Below are positions 6,573-12,592 of a DNA stretch of 12,592 nt, in pieces (the stretch's first letter is position 1; every line of letters starts with the position of its first letter). Made by a program: the position numbers and the translations under genes. The stretch lies in assembly GCA_029548025.1 (NCBI GenBank), contig JAKPOE010000268.1:1-12592 (forward strand), read 5' to 3'. Origin of the DNA: Spirochaetota bacterium. Its GTDB lineage: Bacteria > Spirochaetota > UBA4802 > UB4802. A model generated the notes under the pieces. That model was not told the DNA's origin. It made no database searches and saw nothing but the letters and a program-made list of their open reading frames with translations.

Positions 6573-7262
6573 TTACAACACTATAGAGCAGCCAATGATT
6601 GCAATCTCCTCTCTTTCATTGCTCCACCTATCTATCCATGAATAACCTAATGCTGCATCAAGCACAATGGTATCCTGTATAGCTACAATACCTCCGCAAA
6701 GGATCTGATAACGCGTATCATCAGCAATGTGCTCTACAAAAGAATCAATTATCAAACTAAAGTTGTCGGTTATGGGAAAATCAATCCCCAATCCAAAAAT
6801 TGCACCATCATCATCAAAGTCACTAATCAATCCACATTGTGAATGCAAAGTAAACCAGCTAAACGATTGCGACACCACACCGCTTAACCCATACATTCCC
6901 GATTCATGCGCATATTCCGTTTTCAGTGTAAACCCTGTATCCTGGTTGCTGCCTGCAACCTTTACTTTTGCCGCTAAAACAAAATCCTCTAATCCTTCAT
7001 TTTCTTCACCTTCTTCGTTTGTTATGCAATAAGGAGTTTCAAACAATATCTCAGCCTTCCCAAGCCCAATGCCCATTAAAAACGAAAGATTTGCATTATT
7101 AAGCGTATCCCGTGAAAAACCAGATACTTCAGACCCCAATTCCAGCTTATTTTCACCCAGCGGTGCAACACCTGCATCCTCCGTAGCAAATGGCCTGTAT
7201 GCATAAAGTACACTATGAACAAATAAAAAACCTGTGACAAGCAACAATAACCGTTTTACCAT
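6573..7262 (-). CDS. Secreted beta-barrel outer-membrane protein, PF13557-like
   Basis: The 229-residue protein starts with a signal peptide (MVKR, then LLLLVTGFLFVHSVLYA, likely cut after Ala21). The mature N-terminus YRPFATEDAGVAPLGENKLE resembles the R-P-x-x-T-D/E-D-A-G-x-x-x-x-G motif of the 'MetA-pathway of phenol degradation' / transporter-like outer-membrane family (PF13557). The remainder alternates polar and hydrophobic residues in beta strands (FTLKTEYAHES; FSLIIDSFVEH; DAALGYSW) and ends in a hydrophobic residue, as many barrels do. Members are thought to be small outer-membrane channels or structural proteins, and the substrate is usually unknown. AGGA lies 7 nt before the ATG. 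It is somewhat short for the family. Neighbours do not show its role. Confidence 0.65.
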   Translation of the reverse strand: MVKRLLLLVTGFLFVHSVLYAYRPFATEDAGVAPLGENKLELGSEVSGFSRDTLNNANLSFLMGIGLGKAEILFETPYCITNEEGEENEGLEDFVLAAKVKVAGSNQDTGFTLKTEYAHESGMYGLSGVVSQSFSWFTLHSQCGLISDFDDDGAIFGLGIDFPITDNFSLIIDSFVEHIADDTRYQILCGGIVAIQDTIVLDAALGYSWIDRWSNEREEIAIIGCSIVL

Positions 7263-7285
7263 TAAAGAATCCTGATATAGAATTA

Positions 7286-7311
7286 ATATAATTAGTTATG
7301 ACTAATTATAT
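7286..7311. promoter_or_regulatory. Perfect inverted repeat over the beta-barrel gene promoter
   Basis: ATATAATTAGT (7286-7296) and its exact complement (7301-7311) flank a 4-nt centre. On the minus strand the outer arm contains TATAAT at 7310-7305, preceded by TGA, that is an extended -10 box (TGnTATAAT). A transcript would start inside the palindrome, about 35 nt before the ATG at 7262. A repressor bound here would block initiation. The core TTAGT-N4-ACTAA suggests a dimeric MarR- or DtxR-like regulator, but I cannot assign one. Confidence 0.5.
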
Positions 7312-7406
7312 CATACATATCTAATATAACTCATATTTATCAATAAAAAATAATTCTTTACTCAATCTATAATCCACTGTTGAGTAGTAAAACGTTTATC
7401 AATCTC

Positions 7407-7601
7407 TTAAAAACGAGTGCTTATTGCTGTAAACTGTGTTGCCACTGCCTCAAAGATAGCTTTTTCTATTTCTTCCAACACTTTTAATTTTTCTATCCTG
7501 ATAACTTCCTCATTGAGTGATAATTCTTTTGCTTTGATTGCGCTTTGACGCAAAAAATCCTCAATGTTGGTTTTTACTTTTATTGGGTTGAATAAGAATA
7601 T
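7407..7601 (-). pseudogene. Start-less reading-frame remnant, unknown
   Basis: Between stops, 64 codons are open on the minus strand with no ATG and no credible ribosome-binding site. The translation reads like a real protein end: charged, amphipathic and helical, including NIEDFLRQSAIKAKELSLNE and IEKLKVLEEIEKAIFEAVATQ. I do not recognise a family. It may be the 3' end of a decayed gene whose start was lost towards the amino-acid permease, or chance. It accounts for over half of the 371-nt stretch 7263-7633, which otherwise holds only the promoter palindrome and AT-rich sequence. Confidence 0.3.
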
Positions 7602-7633
7602 TTAATAGGAATGTTACACTATCTTATCAATAA

Positions 7634-9124
7634 TCATTTTATTAATAATGCTTCTTTATCTTCAGTAGGCTTTTTATGGGCATGGCTCTCGCCGTAGATA
7701 GCATATATAATGAATCCTACAAACATCCAGATGAGCAATCTCAACCATGTATCTTTTGGCAATGCTACCATCTGTATAAATGATACCAGCGCTCCCATGA
7801 TGGGAACAAACGGAACAAAAGGCGTTTTAAAGGGCCTGTGGAGTTTAGGACGAGTATACCGCAATACCAGCACTCCAATACACACAATAACAAATGCAAG
7901 TAATGTTCCAATTGATACCATTTCACCAAGGATGCCTATGGGGAACAATCCAGAAAAAATGACAGCGGCAACACCTACTACAATGGTTGTTATATACGGT
8001 GTCCTGTACTTTTGGTGAACTCTGGCAAAAACAGATGGCAGCATCCCATCCCGTGCCATAGTAAAAAATATTCTTGACTGTCCATAGAGCAACAGCAACA
8101 CAACAGAACTCAAACCAGTTATCGCTCCAATTTTTATAATAGGCCGCAACCAGAATAGATGCTCGCCAGCAGCATCAATAGCAACAGCTATAGGATCTGG
8201 AACGTTTAATTTTGTATAGCTTACCAGCCCGGTAATAACAAAGGCAACCAGGATGTATAAAACAGTAACTATCGCCAATGAACCAAGTATGCCAATGGGC
8301 ATATCGCGTTTGGGATTTTTAACCTCCTGTGCTGCCGTTGATACAACATCAAACCCAATGTATGCAAAAAATATTACCCCTGCTCCTCGTAATATACCGC
8401 TAAATCCATATTCGCCAAAATGTCCGGTGTTTGGCGGTATAAAGGGAACCATATTTTCAAAATTTATAAAAAATATACCAAATCCGATGAAAAGCACTAT
8501 GACACTAACCTTAATAACTACGATGATATTATTAAAGGTAGCAGATTCCTTTATTCCCAGTATCAACAAAATGGTCATGATAACGATTATCAGAACAGCA
8601 GGCACATTTACTATTGCACCTGTTAGGTACCATCCCGTATGAATATCATATCCAAATGGAGCACTGGCAAAAGAAGCAGGAATAACAATACCAAAATCTT
8701 TCAAGAAGCTACACACGTACCCTGACCACCCAACAGCTACCGACGAAGCTCCAAAAAGATATTCAAGAATAAGATCCCAGCCAATGATCCATGCAAAGAG
8801 CTTCCCCAACGTGGCATATGCATAGGTATATGCACTTCCTGAAACTGATATCATGGATGCAAATTCAGCATAACAGAGCCCTGCAAAACCGCATGCTATT
8901 GCAGCAATGACAAATGAAAGTACGATTGCCGGTCCCGAGTATGCAGCAGCAACATGACCGGTAAGTACAAATATACCGGCACCAACTATTACACCTACAC
9001 CAAGCATAATTAAATGAAATGGACTGAGTACTCGCTTCAGTGAATACTCATGTTCATGACCGGCCTCTTCCATAAGTTCTTCTATTGGCTTACGTTCAAA
9101 ATGCTTTTTAAAACGCTGCTTCAT
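7634..9124 (-). CDS. APC-superfamily amino-acid permease (cationic amino acid transporter type)
   Basis: The 496-residue inner-membrane protein has about 12 hydrophobic helices after a charged cytoplasmic N-terminus (ERKPIEELMEEAGHEHEYSLKR, about 10-31). The first helix carries the APC substrate-binding motif G-V-I-V-G-A-G-I-F (44-52), and FAYIGFDVVSTAAQEVKNP is the conserved helix 6/loop signature of the CAT (cationic amino acid transporter) family, as in B. subtilis YfnA. The C-terminal RPKLHRPFKTPFVPFVPIMG loop also fits. It would import amino acids by secondary transport; the exact substrate is not readable. AGGTG lies 7 nt before the ATG. It appears monocistronic and is complete. The family is confident, cationic specificity is not. 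Confidence 0.92.
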   Translation of the reverse strand: MKQRFKKHFERKPIEELMEEAGHEHEYSLKRVLSPFHLIMLGVGVIVGAGIFVLTGHVAAAYSGPAIVLSFVIAAIACGFAGLCYAEFASMISVSGSAYTYAYATLGKLFAWIIGWDLILEYLFGASSVAVGWSGYVCSFLKDFGIVIPASFASAPFGYDIHTGWYLTGAIVNVPAVLIIVIMTILLILGIKESATFNNIIVVIKVSVIVLFIGFGIFFINFENMVPFIPPNTGHFGEYGFSGILRGAGVIFFAYIGFDVVSTAAQEVKNPKRDMPIGILGSLAIVTVLYILVAFVITGLVSYTKLNVPDPIAVAIDAAGEHLFWLRPIIKIGAITGLSSVVLLLLYGQSRIFFTMARDGMLPSVFARVHQKYRTPYITTIVVGVAAVIFSGLFPIGILGEMVSIGTLLAFVIVCIGVLVLRYTRPKLHRPFKTPFVPFVPIMGALVSFIQMVALPKDTWLRLLIWMFVGFIIYAIYGESHAHKKPTEDKEALLIK

Positions 9125-9186
9125 GCCATAGCACCTGCATCAGTAAATATTAATGTTCATTGATTACAACACATTATTGAAAGATG

Positions 9187-9192
9187 ATTATA
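9187..9192 (-). promoter_or_regulatory. Candidate -10 box for the amino-acid permease
   Basis: A perfect TATAAT on the minus strand would start transcription about 55 nt before the permease ATG. A TTGTTG lies 15 nt upstream as a poor -35. The assignment is tentative because the surrounding DNA is very A+T-rich. Confidence 0.35.
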
Positions 9193-9348
9193 CTATACGT
9201 TTTTTATCAACAAAAATTATAATTTTTTATCAAACAAGCCTTATACCATACAAAAGTTTTACGATAATTACAGTTATTGATAAAATTTGGAAAATTGGAA
9301 AAGTTGAAGAAATGGTGTCTTACTGTGTCTGACTATTGTAACAATAAT

Positions 9349-9434
9349 TGCCCAAGGCCGGACTTGAACCGGCACGGACTTGTAAGTCCAAGGGATTTTA
9401 AGTCCCTTGTGTCTACCTGTTCCACCACTTGGGC
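9349..9434 (-). tRNA. tRNA-Leu (anticodon UAA)
   Basis: The 86-nt gene folds as a class II tRNA: acceptor GCCCAAG pairs with CTTGGGC, discriminator A73, D-arm with TGGTGGAACAGGTAGACAC, anticodon stem AGGGA/TCCCT around loop CTTAAAA (anticodon TAA), a long variable arm with GGACT/AGTCC, and T-loop GGTTCAAGTCC. The long variable arm and anticodon identify leucine, reading UUA and UUG codons. CCA is not encoded. Its 5' end is 4 nt after the tRNA-Cys gene, so both come from one transcript. No convincing terminator follows. Confidence 0.96.
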
Positions 9435-9438
9435 AATG

Positions 9439-9511
9439 AGGCGCCGAGCGGATTCGAACCGCTGCATAAAGGTTTTGCAGACCTCTCCCTTAGCCACTTG
9501 GGTACGGCGCC
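9439..9511 (-). tRNA. tRNA-Cys (anticodon GCA)
   Basis: The 73-nt gene has acceptor GGCGCCG paired with CGGCGCC, discriminator U73 (the known identity base of bacterial tRNA-Cys), D-arm CCCAAGTGGCTAAGGG, anticodon loop CTGCAAA (anticodon GCA), and T-arm GCGGTTCGAATCCGC. CCA is not encoded. It is the promoter-proximal member of a Cys-Leu tRNA pair. A TTGACA on the minus strand at 9575-9570 is a possible -35 for the pair. Confidence 0.96.
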
Positions 9512-9546
9512 AGACTAACCATAGTACATTGGAATAATTTGTATCA

Positions 9547-9575
9547 TCAATAATAACACATAATTTTACTGTCAA
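9547..9575 (-). promoter_or_regulatory. Candidate promoter for the tRNA pair
   Basis: On the minus strand a perfect TTGACA (9575-9570) is followed after 17 nt by TATTGA (9552-9547), a weak -10. Transcription would begin near 9540, about 30 nt before tRNA-Cys. A second pair, TTGATG and TACTAT 18 nt apart, lies closer and would start almost at the tRNA itself. I prefer the first because of its consensus -35. Confidence 0.4.
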
Positions 9576-9979
9576 CTTAAAAAAATATATTTTTAATGCA
9601 GCATTATAACCGTATGGTACAAAGGATAGTAAAATTCCGGAAATATACCATTTACCATTATTGAAGACATGACACTATCGCTGACATCTTGTAACTAATT
9701 TAAATTTTTTTTAGATTTCCCTATGATGTAATCTTTATCAGTATAAAGCTGAAACTTTTATTTTGATATGGTTTATTATGATAATTTTATCAAATTATGA
9801 ACATACTTTGCTATGGACATTTGATACAATTTTTTAAAGCTGTACTGGAAATATTTTCTTTATTTAATAGTAAACAAAATATGGTAAATATTATATTATC
9901 ATAATATGACTTATGTTTATAATTATTTTTATAACATAAATTTCATATACTATAAAATATTAAATTATTAGTGTTTTTC

Positions 9980-10012
9980 AATAATAAAATATTGACAATT
10001 TATTTTATTATT
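9980..10012. promoter_or_regulatory. Inverted repeat around a TTGACA box upstream of the beta-oxidation operon
   Basis: AATAATAAAAT (9980-9990) and its exact complement (10002-10012) flank an 11-nt centre containing ATTGACAAT, itself nearly symmetric. TTGACA (9992-9997) is a consensus -35; the sequence 17 nt on (ATCATT, 10015-10020) is a poor -10. Repression by a dimeric regulator overlapping the -35 would suit a fatty-acid-responsive operon, but no regulator is identified and the arms are pure A/T. Confidence 0.35.
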
Positions 10013-10091
10013 CCATCATTGGTACATGTTTGTATTTACGCAGGAGTATGCAAATTTTCATTTAATTATTACATCTTAGTAGGAGGTTCTT

Positions 10092-12497
10092 ATGGTTAGA
10101 AGAATCGAAAAGGCAGCCGTTATAGGCTCCGGTATCATGGGTGGTGGTATCGCGGCTTTGTTGGCTGACACAGGCGTAAACACTCTCCTCTTCGACATAG
10201 TACCATTTAATTTAACAGATGAGGAGAAGAAGGATCCAAAGGCACGGTATCGCATTGTCCAGGCTGGTTTTGATGGCTTGATGAAGGCTAAACCAGCAGC
10301 ATTTATGGATAAGAGCAATGCATCGCGAATCAGTCTATGTAATCTTGAAGATGATTTTGACAAATTAAAAGAATGCGATTTAATCATTGAGGTTGTTGTT
10401 GAAAATCTTAAGATTAAACAGGATTTATTTCAAAAACTTGACAAGATTCGCAAGCCAACTGCAATAGTAACATCTAATACTTCCGGCTTACCGCTCAAAG
10501 AGATGTCAAAAAATTGTAGCGATGCATTTAAAGAACATTTCATGGGCACACACTTCTTTAACCCGGTGCGTTACATGCATCTGTTAGAGCTTATCCCTGG
10601 CGAAAAAACCAAAAAAGAGGTTCTTGAATTTATTGCTGATTTTGGTGAAAAACGTCTTGGTAAAGGTATTGTTTGGGCAAAGGATACACCAAACTTTATT
10701 GGTAACCGAATTGGCGTCCATGAAATCATGACCGCTATGAAGCTGTTAGAATCAGAAAACATTACCATTGATGAAGCTGATGCTATCATGGGACCTGCAA
10801 TGGGTCGTCCAAAGACAGCAATATTTAAACTTTCTGATATGGTTGGTCTCGACACAATTCATCATCTTGCAGAAAATTCATACCAGCTTCTGGAAAAAGA
10901 TGAACGCCGTGAAGTATACAAGGTTACTCCATGGTTTAATAAAATGGTCGAAAACAAATGGTTGGGCGATAAAACCAAACAGGGTTTTTATAAGAAAGAA
11001 AAAACACCTGATGGTAAAAGGCTTTCATTGGTACTTGATCCTGTCAAGATGGAATACCGGGAAGCACAGAAGCCTGAATTTGAATCAGTCAGTGCTGCCA
11101 AGAAGCTGCCAACTGCTGCTGAAAAGATTAAAGCAATTGTATGGGGAAAAGACAAAGCAGCTCAATTTGCATGGAAGCTTACTGCGTATGATGCTATCTA
11201 TGCAGCAAACCGTATCCCTGAAATAGCAGATTCAATAGTTGAAATTGACAATGCAATGACATGGGGTTATAACTTAGAGTTAGGGCCATTCCAGGCATGG
11301 GATGCTATTGGCGTAAAAGAGTCTGTTGAACGAATGGAAAAAGAAGGGATGAAGGTTCCTGAAAATGTCAAGAAGATGCTGGCATCAGGCGCTACTTCTT
11401 TCTATAAAGTAGAAAACGGCAAAGAGTATTACTATGATCTAGTAAATGGCGGTTACAAAGAAGTTAAGAAGAGTGAAGCTGCAATATCTATTTTTAACTT
11501 AAAAGGCGCCGGCAAAGAGGTTAAGAAGACTAATTCAATATCACTTATTGATCTGGGTGATGGTGTATTCTGCTTTGAATTCCATAGCAAGATGAACGCT
11601 ATTAACGGTGAAATCGTAGATTTCATGCTTGCTAATATTGATTATGTAAAAGAGAATGGTGTTGGTGCTGTTATAGGCAACCAGGCTGGCGGCATGCCGG
11701 GTGCATTCTCAGCTGGTGGTGACCTTGCTTATATGGGAAGCCTTGCAAAAGCAAAAAAATGGTCAGAAATTGATAAATTTATTGCTAATGTTCATACTTC
11801 ACAGTTAGCAGCAAAATATGCACCAATACCCGTTGTTGCAGCTCCTTATGGCATGACGTTAGGTGGCGGTTGCGAGGTATGTCTTAATGCTGACAGGATA
11901 GTAGCACATGCTGAGCTTTATATGGGTCTGGTTGAAATTGGTGCAGGTCTGCTTCCTGGTGGTCTTGGAATGATGAACTTATGGAGAAAATATCTTAAGT
12001 CTGTTCCAAAAGCTGCAAAGATTACCGATTTAGCAGGTCTTTTCCTGCCATGCTTTATGGCAGTAGCTCAGGCTCAGGTTACCATGTCAGCTTTTGAAGC
12101 TCAGAAGAAAGGATTCCTTGGTGCTAAAGACCGAATCGTATTCAATAGAGATCTTTTAATTGGCGAAGCCAAGAAAGAAGTGCTAAGAATGGTTGATGAA
12201 GGATACGCTCCACCAAAGAAGGAAAAATTTGCGGTTCTTGGCCGTGAAGCTCAGGGTATGGTAGATGCAGAAATGCTCAATATGCGAATAGGCATGTACA
12301 TTACTCCTCACATGGAATTTATAGCAAAGAAGATTGCATGGGTAATGTCAGGTGGTGATGTGCCAAGTGGCATGGAAATTGATGAAGCACACTGGTTGAA
12401 GTTAGAGCGAGAAGCCTTTGTTGAATTGTGGCAGACAGAAAATACCCAGAAGATGGCTGAGCATATCTTACAAACTGGCAAACCATTATTTATTTAG
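10092..12497 (+). CDS. fadN: FadN-type 3-hydroxyacyl-CoA dehydrogenase / enoyl-CoA hydratase fusion
   Basis: The 801-residue enzyme joins two beta-oxidation activities in the order dehydrogenase then hydratase, the reverse of E. coli FadB. An NAD-binding Rossmann domain opens with G-S-G-I-M-G (12-17). The dehydrogenase dyad is His154 (GTHFFNPVRYM) and Glu166 (LLELIPG), 12 residues apart as in the family. The dehydrogenase C-terminal domains span about 200-410. After a linker (about 440-485), the crotonase domain has the oxyanion-hole strand GAFSAGGDLAYM (537-548) and both catalytic glutamates, Glu595 (GGGCE) and Glu615 (VEIGAGLLPGG), 20 apart as expected. It should hydrate trans-2-enoyl-CoA and oxidise L-3-hydroxyacyl-CoA in the cytoplasm. 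AGGAGG lies 5 nt before the ATG. A thiolase gene follows 36 nt downstream, as in fadN-fadA operons. Confidence 0.92.
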   Translation: MVRRIEKAAVIGSGIMGGGIAALLADTGVNTLLFDIVPFNLTDEEKKDPKARYRIVQAGFDGLMKAKPAAFMDKSNASRISLCNLEDDFDKLKECDLIIEVVVENLKIKQDLFQKLDKIRKPTAIVTSNTSGLPLKEMSKNCSDAFKEHFMGTHFFNPVRYMHLLELIPGEKTKKEVLEFIADFGEKRLGKGIVWAKDTPNFIGNRIGVHEIMTAMKLLESENITIDEADAIMGPAMGRPKTAIFKLSDMVGLDTIHHLAENSYQLLEKDERREVYKVTPWFNKMVENKWLGDKTKQGFYKKEKTPDGKRLSLVLDPVKMEYREAQKPEFESVSAAKKLPTAAEKIKAIVWGKDKAAQFAWKLTAYDAIYAANRIPEIADSIVEIDNAMTWGYNLELGPFQAWDAIGVKESVERMEKEGMKVPENVKKMLASGATSFYKVENGKEYYYDLVNGGYKEVKKSEAAISIFNLKGAGKEVKKTNSISLIDLGDGVFCFEFHSKMNAINGEIVDFMLANIDYVKENGVGAVIGNQAGGMPGAFSAGGDLAYMGSLAKAKKWSEIDKFIANVHTSQLAAKYAPIPVVAAPYGMTLGGGCEVCLNADRIVAHAELYMGLVEIGAGLLPGGLGMMNLWRKYLKSVPKAAKITDLAGLFLPCFMAVAQAQVTMSAFEAQKKGFLGAKDRIVFNRDLLIGEAKKEVLRMVDEGYAPPKKEKFAVLGREAQGMVDAEMLNMRIGMYITPHMEFIAKKIAWVMSGGDVPSGMEIDEAHWLKLEREAFVELWQTENTQKMAEHILQTGKPLFI

Positions 12498-12518
12498 TCA
12501 TAGAAAATCTATGCAAAC

Positions 12519-12524
12519 AGGAGG
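12519..12524 (+). promoter_or_regulatory. Ribosome-binding site of the thiolase gene
   Basis: A full AGGAGG lies 9 nt before the ATG at 12534, in a 36-nt gap after the FadN-type gene. No terminator or promoter is visible in the gap, so the two genes are very probably cotranscribed. Confidence 0.7.
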
Positions 12525-12533
12525 AAAATTTTT

Positions 12534-12592
12534 ATGAGAGATGCATATATCGTACAGGCTGTCAGAACACCTGGGTGCCGTAGAGGCAAAGG
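12534..12592 (+). CDS. fadA: Thiolase (acetyl-CoA acyltransferase), 5' end only
   Basis: Nineteen codons are visible before the window ends, beginning MRDAYIVQAVRTPGCRRGKG. The pattern (D/E)-A-x-I-V-x-A-x-R-T-P-x-x-x-x-x-G-K-G is the N-terminal signature of thiolases, which cleave 3-ketoacyl-CoA with CoA to release acetyl-CoA. Following the dehydrogenase/hydratase fusion, it would complete the cycle, matching FadA in the fadN-fadA arrangement of Bacillus subtilis. The catalytic cysteine and histidine lie beyond the window, so degradative and biosynthetic thiolases cannot be told apart directly; context favours the degradative role. Confidence 0.85.
   Translation, partial: MRDAYIVQAVRTPGCRRGK

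Larger units (their letters stand above)
9512..10091. other. 580-nt AT-rich intergenic region without a gene
   Basis: No credible coding frame is present on either strand. The left end carries the leftward tRNA promoter, the right end the leader of the rightward beta-oxidation operon. In between are short AT inverted repeats: TGATAATTTTATCA (9779-9792), an ATATTAT/ATAATAT pair near 9885-9905, and an 11-bp pair at 9980-10012. The composition is markedly more A+T-rich than the flanking genes. It is unusually long for a spacer between two divergent promoters in this window; a small RNA cannot be excluded. Confidence 0.5.

Noticed and set aside
8253..8642. 129-codon plus-strand frame opposite the amino-acid permease
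   Set aside because: It is antisense to a clear transporter gene, has low-complexity composition and no ribosome-binding site.
9277..9575. Open frames on both strands (9277-9537 + and 9575-9333 -)
   Set aside because: They cover the two tRNA genes. The plus-strand translation with RPDLNRHGL and RADSNRCIKVLQTSPLATW is a well-known artefact of reading tRNA antisense.
9664..9712. Imperfect hairpin (AAGACATGAC / GACATCTT) followed by a T-run, resembling a terminator
   Set aside because: The stem has bulges and mismatches, and no plus-strand gene lies upstream to terminate.
6399..9800. Recurring TTATCAA/TTGATA in intergenic DNA (near 6410, 7337, 7394, 7622, 9198, 9225, 9788)
   Set aside because: Copies have variable flanks and no fixed spacing. 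They look like AT composition or scattered -35-like sequences, not a repeat family.
10076..11226. Antisense and alternative-frame ORFs within the FadN-type gene
   Set aside because: The 801-aa frame has complete catalytic motifs; the others are shadows of it.
1..12592. CRISPR arrays, insertion sequences, integrase or phage genes, toxin-antitoxin pairs
   Set aside because: No regularly spaced repeats, transposase or integrase motifs were seen on either strand.

Overview
The window comes from an AT-rich, diderm bacterium. A TolC-type outer-membrane factor, a periplasmic adaptor and an outer-membrane beta-barrel protein imply an outer membrane. Intergenic regions are very A+T-rich, and the tRNA genes lack an encoded CCA. 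The FadN-type beta-oxidation fusion followed by a thiolase occurs in several phyla, among them Firmicutes, Spirochaetota and Myxococcota. I lean weakly towards an uncultured spirochaete-like lineage, but the sequence does not decide this.

Layout. Positions 1-204 (+) hold the 3' end of a gene, possibly the PhoU-like tail of a Na/Pi cotransporter. From 5516 down to 221, on the minus strand, runs a probable operon: periplasmic adaptor, FtsX/MacB-type permease, LolD-like ATPase, TolC-like outer-membrane factor and an alpha/beta hydrolase. The first three are tightly spaced (27 nt gap, then a 1-nt overlap). A 66-bp inverted-repeat element lies in the 199-nt gap before the TolC gene. Divergently, 5815-6156 (+) encodes a small four-helix membrane protein of unknown function.

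The middle region is minus-strand and loosely packed. It holds a 50-codon FeoA-like gene that stops about two thirds of the way through the domain (6379-6227), a secreted beta-barrel protein (7262-6573) with a perfect 11-bp inverted repeat over its likely promoter, a start-less remnant reading frame (7601-7407), and a cationic-amino-acid-type APC permease (9124-7634). Next come tRNA-Cys(GCA) and tRNA-Leu(UAA), transcribed leftwards and only 4 nt apart.

A 580-nt very A+T-rich spacer (9512-10091) separates these from a rightward fatty-acid beta-oxidation operon. That operon starts with an 801-aa 3-hydroxyacyl-CoA dehydrogenase/enoyl-CoA hydratase fusion of FadN type, followed 36 nt later by the start of a thiolase cut by the window edge. 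Together these would carry out the last three steps of a beta-oxidation cycle. An 11-bp inverted repeat flanks a TTGACA -35-like box upstream of them.

The items most worth a second look are the truncated FeoA gene with its own good ribosome-binding site, the adaptor with no coiled-coil hairpin beside a TolC-like partner, the 66-bp GTCATTC element, and the promoter-overlapping palindromes. I did not find a clearly new multi-gene system.
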